A DNA stretch of 49,350 nt from CAYYIS01 sp964470965. Its GTDB lineage: Bacteria > JAAXHH01 > JABIQT01. The translations under genes were made by a program, and so were the position numbers. The notes under the pieces were generated by a model. The model ran no database searches and was not told where the DNA came from. It worked only from the letters and a program-made list of their open reading frames with translations. The stretch lies in NCBI GenBank assembly GCA_964470965.1, contig CAYYIS010000035.1, positions 1-49,350 of the forward strand, written 5' to 3'. Positions 34,429 to 44,500 of the stretch are shown piece after piece (within the stretch, counting starts at the first letter, position 1; every line of letters begins with the position of its first letter).

Positions 34429-35421
34429 ATGAATAAAAGGATCCTGGGACGAACCGGTTTGGAAGTCAGTGAAATGTCTCTGGGAGCGGCGTTCGTTACA
34501 GGGGGGGAAGACGGCTTCAAAGGCACACTTCCGGTGGTCAGACGGGCTCTGGAGCTGGGGATAACTCTGGCCGATACATCAGCTGACTACGGGGACAGTG
34601 AAGAGGCGCTCGGATGGGCGCTGGAGGAAGTGGGGGAGCCATGTGTCGTATCCACGAAACTGGGCCCGCCGCCGGGGTGGACCGATTTCGATCCAAAAGA
34701 CAAAGACCAGCTGAGACGCGTCGTGGATCTGTGCCTTAAGAACCTAAGGCGGGACGTTATCGACATTATGATGGTGCACGAACCGGACCGTCCGGGACAA
34801 TTCGACTGGTACGACGATGACATTGCGTTTCATGGGCCGGTTGTGGAATTGCTTCAGGAGCTCAAGGACGAAGGCGTGATAAAATACACCGGTCTCGGTG
34901 GCACGGGGGTTTACGAACTTGCCCGCCTCTGTGATACCGGTTGGTACGACGTGGTCCTGACCGCATTCAATTCCAGCCCGCTCTGGCGGGACGCACTGAC
35001 CCATGTGATACCGGTAGCGAACAAACGTAACATGGGTGTCTTTCTTGCCTCCCCCACACAGCAGGGCTGGCTGGTAAAAAAATACGAACAGGTTTACAAC
35101 GGTGCCCGGTGGCTTACAGAACAACGCCGGGAACAGTTGAAGGCACTCTACGATCTTGTGGACGAAATCGAGATGGAGCTGCCGGTGCTCTGTCTACGCT
35201 GGGCACTGGGTGTTGAAGGCGTTTCCACCGTGCTGACCGGCCCACGAAATGTTGAACAACTCGAGCAGAACTTTAAGGCAGTAGAACAGGGGCCCCTGCC
35301 GGATTATGTCATTACACGCCTGGATGAAATTTATGGCATGTGCCCCTGTCGACCGTTCGAGGAATCCAGCGGTTGCCGTCTTGCGAGCACGGACTACTGG
35401 GGACCGGGGCCGCTTCGGTAA
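34429..35421 (+). CDS. Aldo/keto reductase
   Basis: 330 aa TIM-barrel oxidoreductase. The catalytic tetrad is complete: Asp49, Tyr54 (DYGDSE), Lys77 (STKLGPP) and His117 (VHEPD). The later segment GVEGVSTVLTGPRNVEQLEQNFKAV binds NADPH in the family. It resembles the D-threo-aldose/L-galactose dehydrogenase branch, which acts on sugars or their lactols. AAGGAAAG precedes the ATG. Divergent from the FAD-oxidoreductase operon. Cytoplasmic; the precise substrate is unknown. Confidence 0.93.
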   Translation: MNKRILGRTGLEVSEMSLGAAFVTGGEDGFKGTLPVVRRALELGITLADTSADYGDSEEALGWALEEVGEPCVVSTKLGPPPGWTDFDPKDKDQLRRVVDLCLKNLRRDVIDIMMVHEPDRPGQFDWYDDDIAFHGPVVELLQELKDEGVIKYTGLGGTGVYELARLCDTGWYDVVLTAFNSSPLWRDALTHVIPVANKRNMGVFLASPTQQGWLVKKYEQVYNGARWLTEQRREQLKALYDLVDEIEMELPVLCLRWALGVEGVSTVLTGPRNVEQLEQNFKAVEQGPLPDYVITRLDEIYGMCPCRPFEESSGCRLASTDYWGPGPLR

Positions 35422-35649
35422 CGAGGCTGAATAGGGGGACTCTGGCCGGGAACTGGGACGTGCCTCCTGTTTGCAGAAATACCTGTGACTGAACCGTCAC
35501 CTCAATTGAAAATGGCGCGGTGAACACCGCCTCTCGATTACATGGCGCACTTGATCAGTTGATCGGGATACCATGCGATTTTAGATAACGAAGTGCCGAG
35601 ACGGTCGTCGAACTGGTTTAGTGCTGGGTACCGGCCGCACGGTTCCGGG

Positions 35650-35666
35650 GGGGGGCTGTGCCCCCC
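35650..35666. repeat. GC hairpin GGGGGGC-TGT-GCCCCCC upstream of beta-lactamase-fold gene
   Basis: Perfect seven-base stem with a three-base loop inside a nine-G run (35647-35655), 43 bases before the ATG. No T-run follows. It may block readthrough or fold in the leader. A weaker bulged stem lies at 35514-35531 in the same 287-bp gap. Confidence 0.45.
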
Positions 35667-35708
35667 TGATCCTCGATGCCGGTGTGCCTGCCGAAAGGAT
35701 GACAACAA

Positions 35709-36731
35709 ATGATTCGGACCTTTCCCGGCACAGAATGGGACCTAATATCTTCTGAAGAAGCAGGTTTCTGTGCTGAAGAACTGGATGGCGTACACACATG
35801 GTTAAAGGATTTAGGCCGGAGCCGCGGCTGGCGTGTCTGCATCGTTCGCGGTGGACATCTTGTGGAAGAATGGGGCCAGGGGCTGTTGAGAGACGAACAG
35901 ATTTCCCAGGCGTCCATCGACAAATCCTTCATCTCCTCTCTACTCGGCATTGCTATCCGGGAAGGCAAGATCGCAGGCCTTGATGCGTTGGTCGCAGACT
36001 ATTTTCCGGAGATGCTGAACATCCCGTCAGGCGAGGGGCCACGGCCGGGACGCCACGCCTTTGAAAAGGACAGTGCCATTACGTTCCGACAACTGGCGAG
36101 TCAGACATCCGGTTATATGAAACCCGATCAGCACCCTGGGCAGCAGTTTCACTACCAGACTTATGGCATTAATATTATTACCCATTCCATCGCCAAAGTA
36201 TACGGCCTTTATGACAGTTCCGATCCGGATCGGCTTCCCGGTTGCCGCAATTTTTTGGATGCCCGCATACGTGACCCCATCGGTGCAAGCTGGGATTCCA
36301 TTCGATTCAACTTCGATCATCCGCCCGGCGCCAGGGTAGAAATATTCGGAAACGGTTTCAGCCTTATGGCCACTTCCCTTGACATGGCCCGTGCCGGCTG
36401 GCTCTGGTTAAACGAAGGACGTTGGAACCAACGGCAGGTGATCCCGGCGGATTATCTCCGAGAAGCCGTGAAAACCAATCCGGATGTCTTGGCTTCCGAG
36501 CCTGAAAAGAACTGGAAATACGGCTTGGCGTTTTGGACCAACGACCATGGTAAACTATGGTCCCAACTCCCCCGCGACGCATTCGCAGCCGCCGGTGCCG
36601 GAGCCATGCATGTCTTCGTCTGTCCCTCACTGGACCTCGTCGTAACCCAGACGCCGGGGCCATGGGATGACGACGGCAAGGCCGGTATGCAGGAAGAGCT
36701 GTTAATGCGGATTGTTGATTCGCTGAGATGA
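35709..36731 (+). CDS. Beta-lactamase-fold serine hydrolase (class C-like)
   Basis: 340 aa. Ser69-Ile-Asp-Lys72 in QASIDKSF is the S-x-x-K nucleophile motif, YGINIITHSIA is the likely Tyr-containing second element, and GAGAMHVFVCPSLDLVV near the C-terminus takes the place of the KTG-type strand. The family includes esterases, D-aminopeptidases and beta-lactamases; with no signal peptide, a cytoplasmic esterase or amidase is more likely than a resistance enzyme. Its stop is 29 bases from the convergent 2-hydroxyacid dehydrogenase gene. Confidence 0.87.
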   Translation: MIRTFPGTEWDLISSEEAGFCAEELDGVHTWLKDLGRSRGWRVCIVRGGHLVEEWGQGLLRDEQISQASIDKSFISSLLGIAIREGKIAGLDALVADYFPEMLNIPSGEGPRPGRHAFEKDSAITFRQLASQTSGYMKPDQHPGQQFHYQTYGINIITHSIAKVYGLYDSSDPDRLPGCRNFLDARIRDPIGASWDSIRFNFDHPPGARVEIFGNGFSLMATSLDMARAGWLWLNEGRWNQRQVIPADYLREAVKTNPDVLASEPEKNWKYGLAFWTNDHGKLWSQLPRDAFAAAGAGAMHVFVCPSLDLVVTQTPGPWDDDGKAGMQEELLMRIVDSLR

Positions 36732-36760
36732 AACGGCGAAGATGAACTACAGGAATGCCT

Positions 36761-37771
36761 TCAATACCCCAGTTTCGGATCCACCCGGTTTTTCAGGGCT
36801 TTACCCGCCACGAAGCGGCGCATGTTTTCGAATAGCAGGTCGAGTGTCAAGGGTACGTAGGAATCATTGTCGTCAGATGAGACGTGAGGGGTCAGGATCA
36901 CGTTCCGGGTTTTCCAGAAAGGGGAATCAGGGGGGAGTGGCTCCGGGTCGTGCACGTCGAGGATTGCCCCTGAGAGTAAGCCCGCATCGAGCATTTCAGC
37001 TAGGGCCGCATTGTCGACGACACCCGCTCTTGACAGGTTGATGAGGCCGGCATCCGGTTTCATGACCTCCAGCTGATGTTTTCCCAGCATGCCCTCTGTT
37101 TCCGGTGTCATCGGGGTGTTGACGATTACGAAATCTGCCTGAGCAAGGGCGGTTTCGAGTCCATCCGGACCGTACATCTCGTCCACATTCCGGGAAGGCC
37201 TGCAATCCCTTCGTACACCTATTACGCGACATCCCAACTGCCTGGCAATCCGTGCCGCGCCGCCGCCCATCTTCCCTACACCGATGACCGCCACCGTTTT
37301 TCCGGTGATGGGGGTGCTGTAGATTGGGTCCCACCTTGCATTCCGCTGGTCCGTGACGAATTTGGGGATGTTGTTGTTAAGCATCTGAAGTGCCATGCCC
37401 ACATAGTCCATGGTTTTTTCCAGATGGATACCGGCGTTGTTTGTTATCGTGAGTCCCGGCGGCACCCAGTCGAACGGGGCCAGATGCTCGACGCCTGCGC
37501 CGCTGATGTGCACCCACTTCAAATGTGGTGCCCGTTCCCTCAGGTTTTCGGTGGGCAGTTCCCAGGTCATCATCACTTCAGCCTTCTGCATGGATTCGTC
37601 GAAACGGTCCAGGTCCCAGTCGATGAACGCCTCCACGCGGTTAGCGATGTCTTGATGCCGCGCCTCCGCCTCCGCATACCGTTCCAAAGTGGTGCGAAAC
37701 ACCAGTTCGCCGGTGCGGTTGTTTTTAATGTGCACATGGATTTTTGAATCGTCGGACCAGATTGACGGCAT
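36761..37771 (-). CDS. D-isomer-specific 2-hydroxyacid dehydrogenase
   Basis: 336 aa. The NAD-binding loop reads VIGVGKMGGGAARIARQLG; catalytic Arg in NLSRAGVVD, Glu in DVHDPEPLP and His in TPHVSSDD are all present. It would interconvert a 2-oxoacid and a D-2-hydroxyacid such as glyoxylate/glycolate or hydroxypyruvate. A longer frame reaches 38101, but homology starts at ATG 37771, which has GGAAGGGG just upstream; the upstream part overlaps the metallophosphoesterase gene. Last gene of the NHL operon. Cytoplasmic. Confidence 0.93.
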   Translation of the reverse strand: MPSIWSDDSKIHVHIKNNRTGELVFRTTLERYAEAEARHQDIANRVEAFIDWDLDRFDESMQKAEVMMTWELPTENLRERAPHLKWVHISGAGVEHLAPFDWVPPGLTITNNAGIHLEKTMDYVGMALQMLNNNIPKFVTDQRNARWDPIYSTPITGKTVAVIGVGKMGGGAARIARQLGCRVIGVRRDCRPSRNVDEMYGPDGLETALAQADFVIVNTPMTPETEGMLGKHQLEVMKPDAGLINLSRAGVVDNAALAEMLDAGLLSGAILDVHDPEPLPPDSPFWKTRNVILTPHVSSDDNDSYVPLTLDLLFENMRRFVAGKALKNRVDPKLGY

Positions 37772-37818
37772 TGCTACCCCTTCCGGTGGCCATTCCTGCT
37801 CAACGATGTCACAGTTGT

Positions 37819-38292
37819 CTAGACGTCCAGTTCCATTATCTCGGTTTCTATCTCGTTCCCGGTTACCTTGACGCGTGCTACGGAGACCGGGAGAGAGAAC
37901 CGTCTGGGACCGGCGCTGCCCGGATTCAAAAAGATAACGCTGCGTTTTTCTTCGATCGACGGCCGATGGGAATGGCCGTATACCACCATTCTGAAACCTG
38001 AAACAACGGGATCTATGTTCAGATTGTAGAGGTTGTGCAGCACATAGATCAACACATCGCCTGCCTCCACGACTTTCGTCCTGGGCAATCTCTGTGTCCA
38101 TGGTTCGTAATCCACATTGCCGCGGACTGTGTGAACCGGGGCGATCGACTCGAGCGTATCGAGAATTTCCGGTTCCCCTACATCGCCGCCGTGGATGATC
38201 AGGTCGGATCCGTGCATCGCCTTCACCGCCTGCGGTCTCATTAAGCCGTGGGTATCAGATATCACGCCGACATGGATAGTCTCAATTGGCAT
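37819..38292 (-). CDS. YfcE/MJ0936-family metallophosphoesterase
   Basis: 157 aa. Metal-binding motifs follow the family order: Asp13 and His15 in ISDTHG, Asp37 in HGGDVG, Asn59 in RGNVD, a His in LHNLYN and GHSH near 105. Such proteins are small phosphodiesterases or phosphatases with undefined in vivo substrates. The gene is 12 bases after the DoxX gene and 47 before the 2-hydroxyacid dehydrogenase, in one transcription unit. No distinct Shine-Dalgarno precedes the ATG. Confidence 0.93.
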   Translation of the reverse strand: MPIETIHVGVISDTHGLMRPQAVKAMHGSDLIIHGGDVGEPEILDTLESIAPVHTVRGNVDYEPWTQRLPRTKVVEAGDVLIYVLHNLYNLNIDPVVSGFRMVVYGHSHRPSIEEKRSVIFLNPGSAGPRRFSLPVSVARVKVTGNEIETEIMELDV

Positions 38293-38304
38293 AGGCGATT
38301 GATG

Positions 38305-38751
38305 TCAATCCTCTGATGGTTTCATGATGCTGAATTTGCCTGGACCGGCCAGATACAGTGCGATACACAGCGTCATGAATTCTATTGCATGGGACGCCCC
38401 GCTGAAGCCGGAGTTGGCCGCTTCCGGTGGAAGGCTCAAGTGCCGGACCGCCGCTACGAACATGGTAATACCCAGTAGGGTTGTGGCTGGCCGGAAAAAG
38501 ACGCCCAGCATGATGAATATTGAGCAAAAGAATTCGGAGAATCCGGCCATAAAGCCCCAGAACGTCGGAAAAAAAGTGATCCCCAGGTTTGCCATGCTAC
38601 CGCCGATGCCTTCCCATCTTTCCGGGCCGCCCGATATTTTCGCCCAACCATGGAACAGGGCCATGTTTATACCGAAGCCGATTCGTAATATTAGCAGTCC
38701 CAGATCATAGTTCTTGCCGGATTTCATGATGAAATCAGTGATTGCGCTCAT
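38305..38751 (-). CDS. DoxX family membrane protein
   Basis: 148 aa with four hydrophobic segments. LGLLILRIGFGINMALFHGWAKISGG at the start and FWGFMAGFSEFFCSIFIMLGVFFRPAT in the middle are characteristic of DoxX/SURF4-like proteins, which form part of quinone-oxidising complexes or assist other membrane enzymes. GGGAGG lies upstream of the ATG. It sits between the ACT protein and the metallophosphoesterase. Function in this operon is unknown. Confidence 0.92.
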   Translation of the reverse strand: MSAITDFIMKSGKNYDLGLLILRIGFGINMALFHGWAKISGGPERWEGIGGSMANLGITFFPTFWGFMAGFSEFFCSIFIMLGVFFRPATTLLGITMFVAAVRHLSLPPEAANSGFSGASHAIEFMTLCIALYLAGPGKFSIMKPSED

Positions 38752-38781
38752 CTTTATTCCTCCCGTTATAGATAATTAACT

Positions 38782-39162
38782 TTATGTGAAATGATAACCT
38801 GCACCCCGTAACGCCTCGCAGGATGCGCGGAGTTCCTCCTCTTTTACCAAAATATAATCCGTGTCGTAGGTGGAGATAACAAACAGGCCGATGCCCCCGT
38901 TCGCCAGCGCACCGGAAATCGATGCCAGGATCCCGGTTAGACTGAAGTCCAGGGGGCCTTCCACTTTCAATGCCCGCCACCCTGATTCGGTCGGACAACC
39001 GGCCGGCGCATAACCCTCGGGCACCACAATTGAGAGTTCCTCCGCCGTACAGGTAAGAGACCAGAAAGGCAGTCCTGTGAGATTGTCTGGAAGCGGCGCA
39101 TCCGGCTCAAGGCGACAGACCTCGAATCGATCCGCCATAATAGTCAGCGCAAGCTTAGACAC
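38782..39162 (-). CDS. ACT domain-containing amino-acid-binding protein
   Basis: 126 aa. An N-terminal beta-rich part (LALTIMADRFEVCRLEPDAPLP, then GLPFWSLTCTAEELSIVVPE) is followed by an ACT-like fold whose core is ALKVEGPLDFSLTGILASISGALANGGIGLFVISTYDTDYILVKEEEL, as in CASTOR-like ACT proteins. It probably senses an amino acid. The start is GTG 39162, overlapping the NHL gene's TAG (TAGTG) with AAGG four bases upstream, so production is coupled to the propeller protein. Confidence 0.85.
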   Translation of the reverse strand: MSKLALTIMADRFEVCRLEPDAPLPDNLTGLPFWSLTCTAEELSIVVPEGYAPAGCPTESGWRALKVEGPLDFSLTGILASISGALANGGIGLFVISTYDTDYILVKEEELRASCEALRGAGYHFT

Positions 39163-41282
39163 TATACCTTAACCGCTCTAATCTTATTGTTCCAGTGATC
39201 GCAGATGAGCAGGATATCATCTGCGTAAAAACACAGGCCATACGGCTCGTTCAGGCGGGCTAGGGTGGCCGGTCCGCTATCGGCCGCATCACCGGGCTCA
39301 TTGCATCCTGCCACGGTTTCGAGCCTGCCATCGGGCGTGATACGCCGCACCCGGTTGTTTCTCGTGTCTGAAAAGTAGATCTGTCCGGCGTTCGAGATGG
39401 CCAGTCCGCACGGTTCGTAAATCTGTGCCGCCTGCGCATTCACCCCGTCCGGGGAAAACCCGGCCTCTCCAGTACCTGCAATCGTTGTTATTATACCGCT
39501 CTCAATGTCAATTCTTCTAATTACATGGTGGGCCTGATCCGCAAAATACAGATTTCCCTGCCCATCGAACCGTATAGCCCGTATGAATCCGACCTGCGCC
39601 GATTTCGCCCTTCTCTTGTCTCCGTCATATCCCGGTGTGCCCGTACCGGCGACGGTTTCGATGATGCCGCTGCTCGCATCGATCCTGCGGATTCTACCCG
39701 CCCCCGAATCGCCTATGTAGATGTTGCCGTGCGGATCGTGGGCTACCGCCGTGACGTTGATCAGGTTGGCATTCTCCGATGGTCCGCCGTCGCCTTTATC
39801 CCACATAAACGCGGCGCCGGCCACATTCCGGATAATTCCGTCCCCATCCACCCGTCGTACATGCCCGTGCCTTGTGTCGGCGATGACGATACCGCCACCG
39901 GCATCCAGGGATACATCGTACGGATTGCCCAGGTGGGCCTCAACCGCCAGGCCGTTGTCTCCGCCGTAAGCTCTCGTTCCCTGGCCGGCAACGGTTTCAA
40001 TGATGCCGGTGTGCGGGTCGATCCGACGAATGCGCTGTCCCCACGTGTCCGCTATATATATCCCGTGATCCGGCCCCACATCGATTCCGCCCGGTCCGCA
40101 GAAAAACGCGTTGACGGCTCTCTCACCATCACCGACGCCCGTACCGCCCAGGACTGTGGTGACGATACCGGTCTTGCCGTCGTACCGGCGCAGTCGTCCG
40201 GAGCAGTCACCCCAGAAGACTGTCCCATCCGGATCCGCATAGATGCCGGCCTCGCAGGAATTGCAGTGTGTATCGGAACCATGGAGACCCTCCTCACCGA
40301 AACCGGGTACACCATTGCCCACCAAGGTGGTCACGATACCGGTGGCCGCATCCACTTTTCGGATCCGGTATCCATATTTCTCACCCACATACAGGTTATC
40401 ATGGATGTCCAGACAGATTGCATCCGGCATCAAAGTGCTCGCCTTGGCCGCAGGACCGCCGTCACCATTGGAGGCCCGTTGACCATTTCCAAGAACCGTG
40501 GTGATAATGCCTGTCTTACGATCGATCTTGCGGATCCTGTCGTTTGAGTTGTCGCATACGTACATGTTGTATTTCGAGTCAAAAGCCAGGTGTTCCGGAT
40601 GGAAGAATCCCGCTTTGGATGCCAGTCCGCCATCTCCATGGTATCCTCCCAGGCTCAGTCCGGAGCCCGACATGGGGCGGCTGTTTCCCAGTTCCGATGT
40701 ATAGTGCCGGGCCATATGGCCGTAGACTGTCTCGATGATACCTGTATGGGCGTCCACTCTTCGGATGTTGTTGGACCACTCGCTGGAGATATAGACGTGG
40801 CCTTCCTCATCCACAGCTACTCCGCAGGCGCAGTCCAATTCTGCCTCGAGAGCAGGTCCACCATCTCCGCCACGTCCCACTTTTCCGGAACCGGCGACCG
40901 TGGTGAGGATACCCGTCTCATAGTCGATCCTGCGGATTAGATTGCTCCGTTGGCCGAGTTCGGAAAGATACAGGTTGCCGTACCTGTCCTGACTGAGATC
41001 GTGAGGCTCGTTCAGGCGTGCTTCGATGGCCGGTATGCCGGTGCCGTCTCGTCCCGGAATGCCGTCTCCGGAGAATGCGTGCAGGATGCCGTCCCGATCG
41101 ATGCGCCAAATACGGTGGCCCCAGTAGTCATTGACGATCAGATCGCCATCGGGACGCCGAACCACGCCCAGAGGCCAGCCCGCGTCGGCTCCTTTCGCAG
41201 GAATTCCATCTTGATATCCGAAACCCGCGATTGTCGCGATGCCTCCGGTCGGGAGGGCCGAAAGGAGTCCTGCCAGGTCCAT
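39162..41282 (-). CDS. NHL-repeat protein with twelve blades, no signal peptide
   Basis: 706 aa, made almost wholly of about twelve repeats of roughly 57 residues, each with a G-I-I/V-x-T-V-x-G-x-G turn (such as GIITTIAGTGEAG) and a D-x-x-G-N-L-Y strand with an R-I-R-R-I-D-x motif. Two six-bladed propellers are implied. NHL propellers bind protein, RNA or peptide, or have lyase activity; here no catalytic motif stands out. No signal peptide or transmembrane segment is seen, so it appears cytoplasmic, unlike most multi-NHL proteins of this group. It heads a five-gene operon and is coupled to the ACT protein. Confidence 0.88.
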   Translation of the reverse strand: MDLAGLLSALPTGGIATIAGFGYQDGIPAKGADAGWPLGVVRRPDGDLIVNDYWGHRIWRIDRDGILHAFSGDGIPGRDGTGIPAIEARLNEPHDLSQDRYGNLYLSELGQRSNLIRRIDYETGILTTVAGSGKVGRGGDGGPALEAELDCACGVAVDEEGHVYISSEWSNNIRRVDAHTGIIETVYGHMARHYTSELGNSRPMSGSGLSLGGYHGDGGLASKAGFFHPEHLAFDSKYNMYVCDNSNDRIRKIDRKTGIITTVLGNGQRASNGDGGPAAKASTLMPDAICLDIHDNLYVGEKYGYRIRKVDAATGIVTTLVGNGVPGFGEEGLHGSDTHCNSCEAGIYADPDGTVFWGDCSGRLRRYDGKTGIVTTVLGGTGVGDGERAVNAFFCGPGGIDVGPDHGIYIADTWGQRIRRIDPHTGIIETVAGQGTRAYGGDNGLAVEAHLGNPYDVSLDAGGGIVIADTRHGHVRRVDGDGIIRNVAGAAFMWDKGDGGPSENANLINVTAVAHDPHGNIYIGDSGAGRIRRIDASSGIIETVAGTGTPGYDGDKRRAKSAQVGFIRAIRFDGQGNLYFADQAHHVIRRIDIESGIITTIAGTGEAGFSPDGVNAQAAQIYEPCGLAISNAGQIYFSDTRNNRVRRITPDGRLETVAGCNEPGDAADSGPATLARLNEPYGLCFYADDILLICDHWNNKIRAVKV

Positions 41283-41417
41283 TTTAACCGCCTGCTGATA
41301 GATTGGGTGCGAAGTCGCCGGATACGTTCCCTATCGAATGGTTGGGGACTGTGATGGTCAAAAGTCCTTCATAGGAAAAATCTACGCCCAAACCGAGTCA
41401 TATTGTTACCAGAAGAA

Positions 41418-41440
41418 ATTGATACACTCTCTGTATCGAT
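41418..41440. repeat. Inverted repeat ATTGATACA-N5-TGTATCGAT
   Basis: Nine-base arms around CTCTC with a single wobble position. It lies 136 bases upstream of the NHL start. Arm length and spacing resemble a dimeric regulator site. Confidence 0.5.
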
Positions 41441-41456
41441 GTTGACGGGCTAGGTT

Positions 41457-41482
41457 GACTTGGCCATAGGTTATGGCAAGTC
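41457..41482. terminator. Bulged hairpin between the BNR and NHL genes
   Basis: GACTTGGCCATA, loop GGT, then TATGGCAAGTC: eleven pairs with one bulged base. It lies 114 bases after the BNR gene stop. No T-run follows, so termination is uncertain. Confidence 0.4.
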
Positions 41483-41595
41483 ATCAATGCGGCCGAATCC
41501 CGTGTGATTGCGGCTGGATACCAGGATATACTGGGGTCACTACGGAATGGAAACGCATTTCTGACCTGCGTAGCTGATGGCTTGGAGAAAGAAAT

Positions 41596-44500
41596 TTATT
41601 GCACAGCACCGACACCCTCCTCCATTATCATCTCATTGAATGCAGAGACATCCTGTGAGACGACGGTATCCAGGTCAGTCAGCAGTATCCCTACGCGCCC
41701 CGACAGATGCTCGAAGACGTCATGCACCTGTTTGGGCGGGGTGAAATCTGCGCTGCCGGCGTCGCTGATCAGCTCGGTGAGTTTTTCGCTTAGGCGCACG
41801 GGAAGCATCAAGCCCGCTTTGCCTTCAGTCTGGATCAACTCTCTCTCGATGTCGGTCAGTTTTTGTTTAAGCGTGCCGCCGGCTTCTTTGAGTCCTTGAG
41901 CGTTGGGGCCCTTCGTGGCTTCAATCCGTTCCAGCCAGTCATTTACCTGTTTCTTGACGTTCCGGATGTGATTGACGGCGCCGTTAACCTCGGAAAGTCG
42001 GTCCCGGATTTTTATCAGGAGATCGGTCTGGGCGTCGAAATCAACCTGCTCGGCAGAGACACGCGGATCTTTAACTATTTCAAACGATTGCTCCAGGTTC
42101 TGATCACCGACTTTTAATCGAGCCATGTACGTGCCGGTTGTGGCTATGGGGCCGGTTTTGGTCATATTGGCGTCTTTATCATCCGCTACGGACACGGCTC
42201 CCGGGTGCCGCATATCCCAGACAAACCGGTTCAGTCCTGCTTTCACCGTCATGTAGCGTTCATGATTCTTGACGTTCTCATCTCTTTCCGGTCTCGGAAC
42301 GTAGGTGCGGATTTCCCTGCCGTCGGTATCGAGAATGGTAAGCGAAATATCGGTCTGAGCGTTCACGCCGTCGCAAACCTTCAGGTAGTAATAAATGATG
42401 ACCCCTTGAGGCGGGTTCTCACCACCATCCAGAACATGTCGTATTTTCTCACCTTCCGGTGTCGTCTCCTCCCGGAAGGTGACGTTTGCACCCAATGAAA
42501 CCATGTAGTGCTTCCCTTCACCTTCAAACCAGTCGCCGGTCCAATTGATCCAGCGGCGGTAGGTTGGCCTGGGCTTGCACAGGTGGGCCTGTGGCCAAAC
42601 GCCGGGCACTTCCCGCAAAGGTGTAAGGTCATCCAATATCCAGAATCCCCTGCCGTGAGTGGCGATGACCAAGTCGTCGTCTTTTATGGTCATGTCGTAA
42701 ACCGGTACAACGGGTAGGTTGGACGCAAAACGCTGCCAACTGATGCCGTCATCGGGAGAAATCATTATGCCGGTTTCGGTGCCAACATATAACAATCCAG
42801 GCCGTGACGGATCCTCGCGGAGCACTCTGGAGATCTGACCTTCGGGATACGAGTCTGTGAGCAAACACCAACTTTTTCCAAAATCCTCTGTCTTGTAGAC
42901 ATATGGATTGTAATCGTCCAGTTTATACCTTGTGGCCGAGAGATAGGCTTTACCTGGTGAGTGGTGAGACAATTCGATAGTCCAAATCATGGACCATTCC
43001 GGTAAATCGGTGGGTGTGATGTCCGTCCAGGTTCGTCCACCGTCTCTCGAGATATGCGCCAGCCCGTCGTCGGTACCGGCCCAGAGTTCACCCGGGGTAT
43101 GCGGGGATTCTGAAAACGTGTAGACCGTAGCGAATTGCTCAGCCCCGCTGGCGTCTATGGTGATTGGACCGCCGGAGGTCCCCAGCTTGGACGTGTCCTG
43201 ACGGGACAGGTCCGGACTGATCGCCTGCCAGCTCGTCCCCTCGTCCGTGGTCTTGAAGATGACGTTGCCAGCCGCGTAAAGAACGTTGGAGTCGTGCGGT
43301 GAGATCACGATCGGAAACGTCCAGGCAAACCTGTACTTCGCTTCCTTGGTAGCTTCGCCCAGGTTGGATTCTGGCCAGACGCTGATAAGACGGATCTGCC
43401 TCGTGGCGTGGTCGTAGCGCTGCAGGACCCCGCCGCCGCCCGGTGAGCTGCCGATGGCGCCGATGTATACGATATCCGGATCATCTGGATGAACCGTGAT
43501 GTCACCGCTCTCGCCGGAACCCGGGGCAAAGCAGTCCTGCCATGTGACCGCACCCTTTTCCGTGGCGCTCGGAACGGCAATACTGGAGTTGTCCTGCTGG
43601 GTGGCGTATACGTGATAAGGGAACCGGTTATCCGTGGCGATTCGGTAAAATTGAGAGGTTTTCTGGTTGTATATAGTGCTCCAGGACTCCCCGCCGTTAA
43701 ATGAGATACAGGCGCCGCCGTCATTGCCCTGGACCAGATGCTTTGTGTTATCGGGGTCAATCCAAAGGGCATGATTGTCCCCGTGTGGCGTGGTGATCTC
43801 GGTAAACGCTTTACCGCCGTCAGTGGATCTCCACATACTCAGGTTCAGAACGTATACCGTCTCGGCATCCAGGGGATCCGCGAATACGTGCATGTAGTAC
43901 CACGGTCGGTTCCTTAGATCCTCGTTGTCGGTTACCAGGTCCCAGGTATCCCCTCCGTCGTCCGATCGGTACAGGCCAGCCTTCTCTGCTTCGACAAGAG
44001 CCCAAACACGTCCTGGTTTGGCAGGGGATGCCGCCAGTCCTATTTTTCCTTTGATACCATCGGGTAACCCCTTGTTTCCCGTGATTTCTTCCCAGGTATC
44101 GCCGCCGTCCGCAGACCGGTAGAACCCGCTGTCCGGTCCTCCGCTCGACATCTCCCAGAAGCTCCGATGCACCTGCCAGATAGATGCGTACAGGATGCGT
44201 GGGTTGGCCTGATCCATAGCCAGATCGATGGCGCCCGCCCGATCGCTCTTGAACAGGACCTTTTCCCAGGTATCACCGCCGTCAACACTGCGGTATACGC
44301 CACGCTCTTCATTAGCCCCAAACGCATGTCCCAACGCTGCGGCGTACACCAGGTCCGGATTTTCAGGATGTATCCGAATTGCTCCGATGTGCAACGTATC
44401 CTTAAGACCGGAATGCGTCCATGTCTTGCCTCCGTTGGTCGTTTTGTAAATCCCGTCGCCGTACGACACATCGATACGCACGCTTGTCTCTCCGGTGCCG

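Larger units (their letters stand above)
41283..41595. other. 313-bp gap with two palindromes, upstream of the NHL operon
   Basis: No gene is seen. It contains a 23-bp inverted repeat (41418-41440) and a bulged hairpin (41457-41482), listed separately. I found no promoter with both boxes at proper spacing. Confidence 0.45.

Noticed and set aside
35709..36731. Antibiotic-resistance beta-lactamase
   Set aside because: Only the general serine-hydrolase fold is supported; no signal peptide and no clear class-specific motif beyond S-x-x-K.
39525..40547. 340-aa plus-strand frame inside the NHL gene
   Set aside because: Antisense reading of a repetitive coding region; the minus-strand repeats explain it.
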